NCBI RefSeq assembly: GCF_001625305.1
Contig: NW_017804409.1
Location: 1,131,569 to 1,195,568, forward strand
Origin: Branchiostoma belcheri
Taxonomy: Eukaryota > Chordata > Leptocardii > Amphioxiformes > Branchiostomatidae
DNA: 64,000 nt
Direction: 5' to 3'
This document shows, piece by piece, positions 50,657 to 61,808 of the stretch; positions within the stretch are counted from its first letter, which is position 1, and each line of letters begins with the position of its first letter. The translations under genes were made by a program, and so were the position numbers. The notes under the pieces were generated by a model, which worked only from the letters and a program-made list of their open reading frames with translations, ran no database searches and was not told the DNA's origin.

Positions 50657-50966
50657 TAGCCCAGTGGGGCCAAAATGTGCAGGAAAAGTCTTCGTTCTTT
50701 TTAAAACTTCTCTCATCCCTTTCCGTCCTTGTCCGTCCCTGGTACAAAGAAAAGCGTCTGGCGTGACTCTCGTCCGTCGTTAGTCGGGGGACAGACAGTC
50801 GCATGTGGCTTTTATTCCCGAGTCATAATTCATGCTCGTGTCGCTGGCCCGCGCCCTGACAGCCTCCGCATACCCACTCAGCCCCACCCCGCAAGAAATA
50901 AAACAATTTCAGGCGTACGTGTCGGTCGTAAACATTTATAGGTTACGAACATAGCTTGACCTTTGT
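50657..50966. other. Intergenic DNA, nothing recognised
   Basis: GC-richer spacer between foldbacks F and E. No exon recognised. Confidence 0.35.
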
Positions 50967-51307
50967 AGCCTCTACCAGGCCTCGGGGAATCGGCTGGAAA
51001 GAGTGAGTGAGTGAGTGAGTGAGTGAGTGAGTGAGTGGGTGGGTGAGTGAGTGAGTGAGTGAGTGAGTGAGTGAGTGAGTGAGTGAGTGAGTGAGTGAGT
51101 GAGTGAGTGAGTAAGTGAGTGAGTGAGAGTGAGTGAGTGGGTGAGAGAGTGAGTGAGTGGGTGGGTGAGTGAGTGAGTGAGTGAGTGAGAGTGAGTGAGT
51201 GAGTGAGTGAGTGAGTGAGTGAGTGAGTGAGATGCCAGGGGAGTTGGTCCAAGCCAAGAGAACAAAATGTACGTTTCCAGTCGCTTCCCGAAGCCTGATA
51301 GAGGCTA
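50967..51307. mobile_element. Family E foldback expanded by a (GAGT)n microsatellite
   Basis: E termini AGCCTCTACCAGGCCTCGGG and CGAAGCCTGATAGAGGCTA enclose about 230 bp of GAGT/GAGTGGGT repeats (51001-51231) exactly where other copies have GGAAAGAGTAGAAATTGG. The rest of the left arm is gone; GATGCCAGGGGAGTTGGTCC follows the array. Confidence 0.93.
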
Positions 51308-51465
51308 TCACCTTTTGCATTTGATGAGAAAAGTTATAAATTATAAGTTAACAATTTTTGTTCTTCTATTTTACTGTGCGTCGATCTTGCCCCTTCCTAG
51401 CCTAGATGCCAGACCCATAGGCCATAGCACACTAGGTCCAAAGCGACATGGCCTGAGCTACATGT

Positions 51466-51670
51466 AGCCTCTACCAGGCTTCGGGATGCGGCTCGAAAGA
51501 GTAGAAATAGGCCAACTACTATAGACAGATGATATGTCAGGGCTAGGGGTAGTTGGTCAGCTAACAGAACAGACTGAGAGTGCTAGCGGCAAACTGTTCT
51601 CTTTTTAAATAGCGCGGACCAACTCCCCTGGCATATCATTTGTCTATTTGGACAATTTCTACTTTTTCCA
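51466..51670. mobile_element. Foldback MITE family E, right end truncated
   Basis: AGCCTCTACCAGGCTTCGGG to AATTTCTACTTTTTCCA; the final ~25 bp are missing. Confidence 0.87.
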
Positions 51671-51683
51671 AAAGAATAACCTA

Positions 51684-51938
51684 GGTGCCAGACTGCTTCC
51701 AGGGCCTATATTGCATAGGCCAGTTCCTCTGCTCCAGGGCGAACATACCCAAGGAAATTATAACACAACCTTAATGCAAGGAAATATTTAAAACTATTTA
51801 TACGCACGGGGGTAGTCGGTGGCGGCCTTGGTCGCGGTTATAACACAACCTTCCTCAGTTTAAATATGTCCTGATCCAGGCACTCTGGCTAACTCTGGGC
51901 CTAGCTTGTTATGCGTATAGTCTGACATCCAGGCTACC
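51684..51938. mobile_element. Diverged hairpin element with internal duplication
   Basis: AACCTAGGTGCCAGACTGCT at the left and GTCTGACATCCAGGCTA at the right are a diverged inverted pair. Similar single ends lie at 11826 and 51400. GGTTATAACACAACCTT-type text is duplicated inside. Confidence 0.5.
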
Positions 51939-51975
51939 AAAAGATCTGCTTGGAGATTACTATTTTTTTATCCCC

Positions 51976-52380
51976 CCACACCGTCTTAATCTTATGGATG
52001 GCATCCTCTGAAGAACCCCAAACTAGTGCGCGCGGGCGAATAAAAAAAAAAGTCCGGCCAAAAATAAAAATGCTACTAAACCACACAAAGCTGGTATTGT
52101 GAATGTGCGGCAGTACTTAGCGACGTATACTACAAACCGGCAAATGCTGGCTTTTTGGGGAATTTATGAATCGGCACTGTACGTATGTACTGAGTTCCTG
52201 AGTCGTGGAGCTTAGTAGCCTGGGTGCCCGGCTCCGTATTGTCGCTAACTACCATGGACTACCCAGGCCTAGAGCCAGGCCAGAGCCTCGGTGGACGTGA
52301 TCTTTTTTTTTTTTTTTTGGACAACAGGCGAAAATCAATGCGCGCGCGGATGTCATCCATAAAATTAAGATGGTGTGGCC
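51976..52380. mobile_element. MITE family D
   Basis: CCACACCGTCTTAATCTTAT then GGATGGCATCC at the left; TGCGCGCGCGGATGTCATCC then ATAAAATTAAGATGGTGTGG at the right. It combines family A-like outermost bases (GGCCACACC) with the inner palindrome of families B and C. Confidence 0.85.
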
Positions 52381-54225
52381 TTTAATAGGAGTCTGTGCGA
52401 GGCTACACCGACAGTGCGTCCCCGTTGATTGATCTACCGACTCCGCCCTGCCGCTGCCCGAAAATTGTGGCCGTCTCTCCGCGGTGTATTACAAGCGCGA
52501 CGTGCCGTGAACCCGCACCAGATAGATTGCCGAACTATTGAGTGTCGCCCGGTAATGTATGACCAAATAAATTAGCCGCTGACCGGGTCCCCGTTTGTCC
52601 ACACTCGCCTCTCCTTCGGATCTCCAAAATACCTCTCACGACCCCCCCCCCCCATCTCTCCAACACATCGCGTGTTTGTCCAGCTATTTCTAGCATATTA
52701 AAGTCATAAATAACCTTGATTAATGGCCATTAAGTATGTCGTTAACGGCTATTTTGACTGTAATTGATAATTACGCTTATATATAGAGCGGCGAATAAAA
52801 GTTTTGCCGTTGGTGATTAATGACTTGGGAGCACCCGGTCCAAATACATCACCGAATTCCTCATTCCTCCCCGTCCCCTCTCACCAACCTTTTTACAGCA
52901 CATCGTCTGAGAGACGAGTACATCGATAGTAAACAGTATTAAGAATTCATAGATTTTCCACGGTTTTATTACCTGTTATTCGGCAGGGTCTCTTCACACG
53001 TTATCTTTCTTTTTTGGACTTTTCTGGGACGCAGAAAATGTTGGGTGGATGGTAGAAAGATCGTTACAAAACAGTCCCTCTACATACCGAAGGGGCTATC
53101 AATCAAATGGTAGGTATGCACACAAAAAATGCTGCTTGGAGCGAAAAAAGAACTGAGAAAAATGTCGTTAAATGGAAGTTAAGGCTTGACCAAGCTTTTT
53201 TTCTGTGCATTGGAAAAACGTCGGTAGTTAGCGAGAGGGCAAACTAGTGGCCTCCTAGTTGTCAGAACAAGTACTTTCCGAGAGGACAATTTTATCTCGC
53301 GTTCCCGCCGGGTTGATAAAATGAATGTACACAAGTGCAAGCCCGCCACCATTAATAACCCGGGGATGGCAGGAGGGGTGGAGGATTGCTAGGCGAGCCC
53401 CTGTGCTGTCGAAACGCTACTTATAGTCCGTCAATAAATTGTGTTCCAACGTAATCATCTCCCGGGTCAAACCTTGCGGTCCATTTCAGTTCCCCTTCAT
53501 TATCTCGGAAAATTATTTTGCTCTTTCGCTCTAGTGGGGGACGGTGCGGCTCTGGAAATTAATTGCCATTTTCCGTGAAATAATGCTGAACTTTACGTGC
53601 GCCCTTGTATTTGGCGAGGCGTAACCCCGGGCGCTGTGATCGGGACCCACCAGGGCGAATCACGGAAGGCCTGGCACGCGATAATTCCGAGCACTCGACG
53701 CTTTTTTTATGCGTTTGTGTGTGTGTGTAGTCGTGTTTGTTAGCGTGTAGGAAAGTGCAGCTGGTATAATAGTCCCCTCTATTGAAGTTCGTGTAATAAA
53801 GGGGGCCAGGCCATTGTTAGAACCTTCCAGATTGTGCCAATTTACTGTCGATAGAAATAAACGTGCCCGCCGATAACTTGTTGAAGCACAATTCATCAAG
53901 GCGTCACTCACCGCTACTAACGTCAGTCTCGCCTGTCAATCATTCCGGGCGGCACTATTCTCACAGAAGGGGGGTGACAGGGGTTAAAAACCCACTCGTA
54001 ACACGTTAATAGCCATTGAGAATAATTGAGTCGTCGGCGTCGTCAGAGAACAATCGCATATCAGCGAGAAGTAATACTTGTAGCCCTTCTTATCTACAGT
54101 TAGGTAAATAGTTACCCTGTCGGGCGCTATGCGGCAACGGTGATGGCAGGCGCCTGGCCGCGGCTTGTGGTGTGTACATACACCAGCGACAGCCAGGGAC
54201 CTTTGCCACTGCACCTGTCGTTGTG
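52381..54225. other. Repeat-poor block, possible cis-regulatory DNA
   Basis: No transposon family for ~1.8 kb, only a C run at 52641 and a GT run at 53716. Contains an exact PBX/PREP-type decamer at 53933. No exon with coding character. Confidence 0.4.
53933..53942. promoter_or_regulatory. PBX/PREP-type decamer CTGTCAATCA
   Basis: Exact match to the composite TGATTGACAG site (reverse strand) recognised by PBX with PREP/MEIS in animals. It lies in repeat-poor DNA. Function is inferred. Confidence 0.4.
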
Positions 54226-54232
54226 GGTGGGT

Positions 54233-54239
54233 TATAAAG
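54233..54239 (+). promoter_or_regulatory. TATA box of the candidate small-protein gene
   Basis: GTTATAAAGTAAAG at 54231-54244, 48 bp before the ATG at 54281. This leaves room for a transcription start near 54263 and a very short 5'UTR. Confidence 0.4.
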
Positions 54240-54280
54240 TAAAGCCGCCAATTTACACTCGATACAAATTCAACTCAAAC

Positions 54281-54511
54281 ATGTCGCTCAAGTGTAGGAC
54301 TATAGCGACACTTGCGGCATTCATGACCTGTCTCCTTGTCTTGGTTGGTGTCAATGTTATGGCAGACATTCCTAGAAATGTGTTCTTTGTGAGCACCATG
54401 TTCTTTACTAGCATGAAAAATCTGGTGACAGAGACAAATAGAGTTGTCAGCATGACGAAAACCATGCGGTCATGGCGAACTTGTGCCCGACAAAGGATCG
54501 GGTCGATGCAG
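54281..54511 (+). CDS. Candidate exon 1 of a small secreted or type II membrane protein
   Basis: ATG (AAC ATG T) opens 77 codons ending at a donor CAG|GTAAAT in phase 0. Residues 1-28 (MSLKCRTIATLAAFMTCLLV then LVGVNVMA) have a basic N-region and a strong hydrophobic segment, fitting a signal peptide or a type II anchor. The rest is hydrophilic with three cysteines in all (C5, C17, C68). No family is recognised. A TATA box is correctly placed upstream. The surrounding DNA is repeat-poor. Confidence 0.42.
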
Positions 54512-54857
54512 GTAAATACCCCTTGAAGTCTGAGGTAATTTACTGTGCCCACCTCTTAACTCAGTCGGTCCTCATTGCCTGTCAAATTAAAGCTTGAAGT
54601 GGGGCGAGATCTAAGGCGAAACGCCGGTTTGGGTGGATCAAACGAAAGTCTCAAAGTCCTTCCAAACATTGACATTTTGGATAAGAAGACAAAGGGTTTC
54701 CCTGTCCGACACAAGACTTACATATATGCTGAACAATATGACTGAAGTGTACACTACAGTGCTGTATCTCATTTCAATATGGCGACGTCGATGTCACTAC
54801 TTGTTTTTGCAACAATGCACAATCGGGCGCCTAGTCTGGGCTTGTCATTTTTGTCAG

Positions 54858-55016
54858 TTGTTGAGGAACTTTGTCATCAAGTTACACATGAACAGCTATC
54901 CCTCTAGGAAACGTCACTCTTTGAAGTTGTCAAGCGGTAGGCATAGCCGAGGAGGAAGGCCACACATTTTCCACATAAATCAGATAAACGAGGAAAACAG
55001 GCCGACGGTTTCATGA
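54858..55016 (+). CDS. Candidate terminal exon of the small-protein gene
   Basis: The acceptor GTCATTTTTGTCAG at 54857 opens a phase-0 frame of 52 codons to TGA at 55014-55016: LLRNFVIKLHMNSYPSRKRH, then SLKLSSGRHSRGGRPHIF. Joined to exon 1 it gives a 129-residue basic protein with an RKR site and a basic C-terminal half, compatible with a secreted peptide precursor. The pairing of exons is by phase and splice consensus only. Confidence 0.3.
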   Translation: MLRNFVIKLHMNSYPSRKRHSLKLSSGRHSRGGRPHIFHINQINEENRPTVS

Positions 55017-55715
55017 CTGGTAAGCCGTAGCTGACAAGAGTGACCTTGGCTCGAATACCTCGCCGCTCTCTGTAGTGGATACCAACCGTTGAACATGTCC
55101 ATCGTCAGTTCTAGGCACGTCCAAATATTTCTGTGGCGGCGGTGCCGCCTTGAAAACACGGGGCTGGACAATAGCGCAACTCAACCCGCCCGATCAGTCC
55201 GTACTTTGGGTGATTTATCCCACTCAAAGCCGACTTGAAATGGCAACTGCCAGTTTCGGGCCAAGTCAGAATGTTTCACTCAACGACCGGGCCGGTAAGA
55301 GAGCGCAGACTTCCTGGGCAGGTCGGGGTGCTGACACATCAAAGGGCCCCGCCAGCACCCGGTGTTTGTGGGATCTTATCGCGAGGATTGACAGAGCAAA
55401 CGCTGCATCCATCAGCGCGGGTCCAGCTGCCTAACCAACACATATATCACTCCTTGAAGGGGAACAGAAAATATTTGCCCCGCGAGCAAACCCGGGCCTT
55501 ACGATACCGGCAGTAGCCAAATATTGTTGGCAGAGAAACCGGGCCTGGAGATAGGACCGCTTTGGGCTACGGGCGTAGCCTCGAACAGACGCTTGGGAAG
55601 CTGAAAACATACGGAGAAAATACGGCAAAAAGTGGCCAGATTCTAGTAGTCTAAATCATTATTTTCCAAAAAATTGCCTATCGGTGTACCTCTGTGGCTG
55701 GTTTACTCTCTGGCA
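55017..55715. other. Unique intergenic DNA
   Basis: GC-balanced and repeat-free. No exon with a recognisable product. Confidence 0.35.
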
Positions 55716-55990
55716 ATATAATGAAATGAAATACCTTTATTGTACATTCATGCCACGACGGGCTAGGTACAGGTCAAGATATAACAGACACATAACAAAC
55801 GTATATAAAAAAGTGGAGACAAAAGATGCACTGCTTGACTTAGATATACACACATAAGGAACATACAAGGGTACTACTGATACTAGGCTAATACAAAGTG
55901 TTCTAGTCACTGAAGTAATATAGAGAGGTCAACTTCTTCTCGCTTTTTTGTACAGTGGAAAATGTGGGAGCAGATCATGTTTGTGATACA
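55716..55990 (-). mobile_element. LINE 3' end fragment
   Basis: On the minus strand it ends ATGAATGTACAATAAAGGTA then TTTCATTTCATTATA. Shares its body with 11515-11795. Confidence 0.6.
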
Positions 55991-56379
55991 GGGTTTGTCT
56001 AGACGCATCAAAAATATAAATTTATCATTTGCGCTTAGGAGTTCATAGTATGGGAACTTCTCTTTGATATAATATATATCGAGCCTACTTAGCCAACTTG
56101 TACTATTTATCCAACAAGTCATGGGGTCTGGTAGTGGTATATACATGTACTAGTGGGAAAGAAACAACTCAGTCTTCCGTGTTGTTCCTTGAACCAATGG
56201 AATTTAATTTGTCTCCTTTCTCTCACTGTTTCTAATTAAGACTTTGTTTTAGGGCTACCGAACAGTTTTTTCTTCCCACAGAAAGTCGTCTAGAACCGTA
56301 TAAGCTTACTCGTTGTTCTGTGTCTTTTTTTAATGTTGACTCAAATAAACAATGTCAGTCTACTGTTTTGATAAAACAG
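55991..56379. other. Intergenic DNA, nothing recognised
   Basis: AT-rich; no exon or boundary recognised. Confidence 0.35.
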
Positions 56380-56790
56380 TTATGTGCAGGTGCTATCCTA
56401 TACACTCGGCTGTATGCTGTATACAACGGGTTATACACAGCAGACCATATACACCAGATCGTATACAGTAGGCAACAGGTCATATGCAGAAGGTAGTAAT
56501 CAGCAAACGATATACCAACAGGCCATATACTTTTATACGACAGGTCGTACACACTGAGGCTTTAGGCCGTATACAGTAGACCACACACAGCAAACCATAT
56601 ACAGCCTATACGGGGAGGCTGCAGGCCATATACAGCAGGTCACAGCAGACAATGTACAGAAGTCGTATTCACTGATTCAGTAGGATGCCGTATACAGATC
56701 TATACCGTGAGGCCACCCCAGAAAACCATATCCGTATACAGAAAACCATATACAAATGTACATACTACTAGTATACGATGCAGGCCGTAT
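56380..56790. repeat. Degenerate GTATAC / CAGCAGGCCATATAC repeat
   Basis: Short words ATACAGCAGGCC, GTATACAG, CATATACAGCA recur irregularly every 14-25 bp. The palindromes GTATAC and CATATA dominate. Confidence 0.7.
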
Positions 56791-57028
56791 ACAGCCACCA
56801 CAGTACAACCTGGAGGTTTTCCAAGGATAAATTACGTTCAAGGCTACCCCAGACGTTTTCTGGTCGTTATGTTCTTCCAGGCTATTTTGGAGGCCATAAA
56901 TGTCGATGTTTTGACCACCATAGGAGATTGGCATAGCGATGCCAACTTTGGCTTGAAACACTAGGGGGTTCAGCCAAGAAAAGTCTAGAATGTTAGCACT
57001 TTTCCGACGTTGACCCTGAGTGGTTGGT
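56791..57028. other. Spacer, nothing recognised
   Basis: The plus-strand open frame here shows no family features. Confidence 0.35.
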
Positions 57029-57219
57029 AGCCTCTACCAGGCTTCGGGAAGCGGTTGGAAAGAGTAGAAATTGGCCAAATGGACAGGTTGATCCGCAATA
57101 AGAGGACTTAATTAGCGGCAAAATGTTCTATTACCGCGGACCAACTCCCCAGCATATTATCTGTCCATTTGGCTAATCTCTACTCTTTGTAGCCGCTTCC
57201 CGAAGCCTGATAGAGGCTA
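57029..57219. mobile_element. Foldback MITE family E (complete)
   Basis: AGCCTCTACCAGGCTTCGGG to CGAAGCCTGATAGAGGCTA, with arms carrying GGAAAGAGTAGAAATTGGCC and its complement around a ~25-bp centre. Good reference copy. Confidence 0.93.
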
Positions 57220-57447
57220 CTGAGCTGGCGCATAGGGTAACGTGCAATACATGTCGTAATCACAGACAGTAGAACAGCTACATGAAAAAAGAAACACGCC
57301 CCAAATCCACTAGTTCCACAAGAGGTCCCACAAGAGGCCCTAACTCTAAAAAAAGTTGCCCTTGTAGTCTGAATCCCCCTCACAATGAAATGATAGTGTC
57401 ACAGCAATGCAAGAAAAAACGCACTTTTTCTGTAAAGCAAAGTCCCT

Positions 57448-57574
57448 AGCCTCTACCAGGTTTCGAAAAGACTGGAAGACTAGGAATTGGCCGGATAGAC
57501 GGATAACAACATGCCAGGGGAGTTGGTCCGCTAAATAGTACACTTTTCCGCTTCGCGAAGCCTGGTAGAGGCTA
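57448..57574. mobile_element. Foldback MITE family E (short)
   Basis: AGCCTCTACCAGGTTTCGAA to GAAGCCTGGTAGAGGCTA; the right arm is reduced to its tip. Confidence 0.88.
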
Positions 57575-58075
57575 CCAAGTCTGTCTAGAACACAGCAATG
57601 CCAACTAGTAACTACTTGAACGGTGTATTTTGTTAAACAACAATACTAACAAAAACAACAACCCTAAAAAAGTACTTCTTTACTGATTAATGAATGAATG
57701 ATACACGAAACCAGTACAAAATGCCTACATGGCATTACTGTCAAGTCCAATGTGTGTTTCTATCTGAAATAAGCGTTACGAGTGTCAGAGCAGGTCATTT
57801 GTATCGGACCCCCGACCTAAAAGCACGGCGACTCCGTACGGGTATTAGACCGTGGCACTTTGTCAGTGGTACCGACCATTGCCGCCCCCAAAGCTGGTAG
57901 CTTTACGTGGATCAAGTCCTTGGCTGGAAGTCTGCTAATGATGGTGTAAGGGTGATCCCGCTTTGAGCCGTGTAGAGCTCCGGCGTACGTAATACCAGAC
58001 AGCGCCCGTCCCTACACGACACCTGGTGTAGTCGGAGATGCACGGATATGTCTGTTAGGACCCGGTAACATTGGT
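57575..58075. other. Intergenic DNA, nothing recognised
   Basis: No exon or repeat family recognised. Confidence 0.35.
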
Positions 58076-58222
58076 TGTACGATCGCCGTAAGATCACCGT
58101 ACGATCGCCGTTAGATCACCGTACGATCGCCGTAAGATCACCGTACAATCGCCGTAAGATCACCGTACGATCGCCGTAAGATCACCGTACGATCGCCTTA
58201 CGATCGCCGTAAGATCGCAAAC
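58076..58222. repeat. 22-bp GATC-rich tandem array, ~6.5 units
   Basis: Unit CGTACGATCGCCGTAAGATC plus AC, with single-base variants. Each unit carries the palindromes CGTACG, CGATCG and GATC. Confidence 0.93.
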
Positions 58223-58292
58223 TAAAGGCATTCTCGGGACAGTCGTACATAATTCAGTTGTCTTCAACTTTTTTTTCTGTACTACGTAACAT

Positions 58293-58440
58293 GGGTTAGT
58301 GAGTGTGTGAGTGAGTGAGTGAGTGAGTGGGTGAGAGTGAGTGAGTGAATGTGTGAGTGAGTGAGAGTGAGTGTGTGAGTGAGTGAGTGAGTGAGTGAGC
58401 AAGTGAGTGAGTGACTGCGCGAGAGTTAGTGAGTGTAACA
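58293..58440. repeat. (GTGA)n microsatellite
   Basis: GTGAGTGAGTGA with GTGT, GAGA and single-base interruptions. Only 70 bp after the 22-bp array. Confidence 0.93.
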
Positions 58441-59282
58441 AGGATGCAGTTTCTTTGAAATAAGAAGTTACACATTCAGAACGTTAAAAAGATGTGATTC
58501 GTATATACCTTATTGGATTCCTCGTTGTTTGACATTTGTAAAAATGACATCAAAATTCGTACGACGACCTACAGGACGAATGTGACCGCACCGTAAATCG
58601 TACAACGTTCGCGGTGGTTTTATGTTTTATAATTATTTTTGCGGTTTTCATGATGTACTTTTATAACGCGATATACAGTGAATGTGTGTATTGAATTTTT
58701 ATATTTTTTTTATACTATAGTTACGACTGTGAACTTGAAACATCGCGAAAATACCCCCATTTTTTTATACTGTGAAATAAGGTGCCTCGAAAATAAATGT
58801 ATTTGCAGTAAATTTGTTCTACTCAAAACGCATCTTAAATGTACTAGTCGTCTCATCACACTCCTAAAATAAATCTTAAATCTAACATCTATCTATGAGA
58901 CGAAAATTAGAGTCCAAACCACGTATCTGCTTAAAGATGTCTGCATCGATCGTTAGTAGAGACGGCAGGCTTCATCTCCTTACCCATACTACTTTGCGAC
59001 CATCCTACATCCATTACGTGGACAAAATAGTATCGCAGAACGTGCTTGGACACACACACATATACGACAAAACAATGTAGTAAATGCTTTTTACTGATCT
59101 AGACTACGTTGTAGATCTTTGTGAATGACATTTTATGTTTCTTTCTAACTGGTCGTTTCTGAATCGCGTCCTGATCAAACTTAAAAACACATTTTGCTAA
59201 AGTGCAGGTCTACTGCCATAGCTAGTTTTTTTTTCTTGAAAGCTGTGAGACCAAATGCGAAGTCTACTGCGTATTTACCGTA
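58441..59282. other. Intergenic DNA, nothing recognised
   Basis: AT-rich; no exon or transposon boundary recognised. Confidence 0.35.
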
Positions 59283-59656
59283 AGGCCACACCAATTAAAT
59301 TTCTTGGTTAACGGATTCGCCTGCTTCATTTTTTTCTGATTTGCAAAAAAAAAAAAAAAAAATTCAGAATCAACTGTAAAATGCTCATATTTTGCCCTGA
59401 ACAGCTGAAACAGTCCTTTTCTTCCTAGTTGTTACAGTTATTACATCTTTTGATGCAGCGGTATCATTAAAAGTTCAAAATTCATTATTTAAATTTTGAA
59501 CCAGCCTGGTGTGTTGACTTGATGGCTCCTATCGTACCATTTTGGGCCAAAATAGGATGCCTAGGCCTGTTTTTATTTTTATTTTTTTGTCGCCCGCCCG
59601 CTCTATTATTTTTCTAGAAAAATCCGTTAACCAAGAAATTAAAGTGGTGTGGCCTA
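59283..59656. mobile_element. MITE family A, copy 3 (complete)
   Basis: GGCCACACCAATTAAATTTC to AATTAAAGTGGTGTGGCC, flanked by TAA/TAA. The best-preserved family A member. Confidence 0.9.
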
Positions 59657-60216
59657 ATATCTACATTTAAAAAACTGTCACACACACGTGTAACACGTTA
59701 TTACAAAACGCGTGCCTGCTGCCGCACGTTTTTACGTCAAAACGTTTGTTTCTTTTCCGCTGTGCTTTCGTGCCGTTTCAGCGTGCTTTTGTTCGCGTAA
59801 CTCTTGACTCTAATTGTTGTGTGCTCGTGCAGTAATATTCTGCCTCGCGTGTCACTTAGAAGTGTTGAAGTGACGTAAAAACGTGCCTCTTCTTCGCCCC
59901 TGCACCTGTAAGATGGTGACAAGGACACTACATCTTCGTCTTCATTATGAGTGTGACGTTCGTTTTCGAGCAAAACAGGAAGTCACGAGTACGTGCTATT
60001 TCTGATCAAAGATTGAAGGACGCCATAACCTTTTTGTTCTGACATTCAACTTTTCGCGTGTGTCGTATCTATTTTCATGTATTCTTATGCTATCCAAGTT
60101 TTATCCATGAAAAATGGATAAATTGTGGCTGGTTTTCGTTACATGATCTCCTTGGCAGCTGACAGCTTGGTTCTTGGTTCCCTGGTTCTTGAAGTGATAT
60201 GCCCCCCCCCAAAAAA
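59657..60216. other. Intergenic DNA, nothing recognised
   Basis: ACGT-containing words around 59690-59900, no clear element ends. Confidence 0.35.
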
Positions 60217-60358
60217 AAGGTTAAAAAGTCCCAGTCACATTGTAAAAAAAAGTCACAGTCACATTGTAAAAAAAAAGTTCCAGTCACATTGTAAAAAAAA
60301 GCCCCAGTCACATTGTAAAAAATGGTCCCAGTCACATTGCAAAAAAAAGTCCCAGTCC
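60217..60358. repeat. 24-bp minisatellite, ~6 units
   Basis: Unit GTCCCAGTCACATTGTAAAA plus AAAA, starting just after a C/A run. The open frames are artefacts. Confidence 0.92.
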
Positions 60359-60414
60359 CAGAGCTAGATTTCCGACTTCAGCTTGACACGCTAGCATAGG
60401 TACCATCCTAGCTT

Positions 60415-60625
60415 AGCCTCTACCAGGCTTCGGAAGCGGCTGGAAACAGTAGCCCTTGACAAAATACTAGTAGACAGATAACATGCCAGGGGAGTTACTC
60501 CAATATTGGAGTACAGTTTGCCGCACCCGAAATGTGATCCTTTTAAAACTCCCCAGGTATGCTATCTATCTATTTGACCAATTTCTACTCCTTCCAGTCG
60601 CCTCCGAAGCCTGATAGAGGCTAGC
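60415..60625. mobile_element. Foldback MITE family E (complete)
   Basis: AGCCTCTACCAGGCTTCGGA to CGAAGCCTGATAGAGGCTA. Confidence 0.92.
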
Positions 60626-60661
60626 TGAACTCGAATACCAGATGAAACCGTGTGGCACTAG

Positions 60662-61187
60662 TACTCTCCAAGCAGAGGTTGATGGGGAAAGAAGATCGTT
60701 ACCTTCTTATATATTGCAGTGTACAAAATACTTTTTTGAACCGGCAAAATTTAGGTTGCCCATCAGAATTTTAGGTTGCCCCACCTATAAGTTACTACTT
60801 TCCTCAAATTAAGTAATGTTACATACATAATCCTTTGACAATATTTCTAACTGCCTTTAGTTAACTGATACTAGTAATACCTAAAATTAAAAAGCATCTG
60901 CCGGCTACAGTGGTGCAAGCCAAGTGGGCATGATTTGGGGGGGGGGGATTCTTAAAATTCAGAAAGCACACTGGGCTACCTAGGTTAAAAGATAGGTTGC
61001 CCCAAGTAAAGTTTGGTTGCCAAGGGCAAGTGGACAACCAGGTATTTTGCATACTGTATTGCATGTCCGTTTTTTGTCGCTACCCCCACCAACTTGGGTG
61101 GCCAATTGGACCCTCTCTGGCCAACGGATACTGCCTGGCCAATCTGATACTGTCTTTTTGCCACCCTAGGATCTGCTTGGAGATTAA
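60662..61187. mobile_element. Family F' element split by a ~350-bp insertion
   Basis: ACTCTCCAAGCAGAGGTTGA to CTTCTTATATA (60662-60713) and GTCCGTTTTTTGTCGCTACC to ATCTGCTTGGAGATTA (about 61064-61187) together match the uninterrupted copy at 19265-19443. The inserted block has TTGCAGTGTACAAAATAC at one end and GTATTTTGCATACTGTATTG at the other, an approximate inverted pair. Confidence 0.78.
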
Positions 61188-61598
61188 GGCCACAGCACAT
61201 AAATTTCATGGATGACATCCTCCGCAGACTCCAAATCTAGTGCGAGCGGGCGAAAAAAACAAGACGGGCCGAAAATAACAAGGTTCCTACATTTTAAAAT
61301 TTTGACTCAATCATTGTACAAATGGTTTTGATTCAGTGGGAACATCACATATACACAGCCAGCACCACACATCACTGCATCAAAGTAAGAAACAAAACAT
61401 TAAATCAGAGCCTTTTCTTGTCTCCTATCTTCATAGTTATCTGCCATCAACCTTCCGGCATGGCAACAGACATCTTTGCCCATTTTCGATATGTTGACCA
61501 CTGTCAGAAGGCAACAAAATTTCTTTCTTTTTTTTTCAAACTCAGGCGAAAATTAATGCGCGCGTTGATGTCATCCATAAAAATTACTTGGTGTGGCC
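61188..61598. mobile_element. MITE family B, copy 5
   Basis: GGCCACAGCACATAAATTTC to AATTACTTGGTGTGGCC. It starts immediately after the GGAGATTAA end of the F' element. Confidence 0.9.
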
Positions 61599-61808
61599 TA
61601 ACCGTGTGGTACATACATGCCTACGCCCAACGACCGGCCGCTGTACCACCACAAAAGGTCATGATCACCCACGTGTCTGTCAGCGGTAAGCTATTACAAC
61701 TATTCGTGGCGGGCAGGAGTCAAAAGCCCTGTGGAACAGCGAACGTAGGGTTTCTTATGACATACCTTACCTTAGGTAACTTTATTGCGCAATACAATGT
61801 AATTGTAA

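Noticed and set aside
50878-51320. Frames giving THSLTHSLTHSL peptides on the minus strand
   Set aside because: Translation of the GAGT microsatellite inside MITE E.
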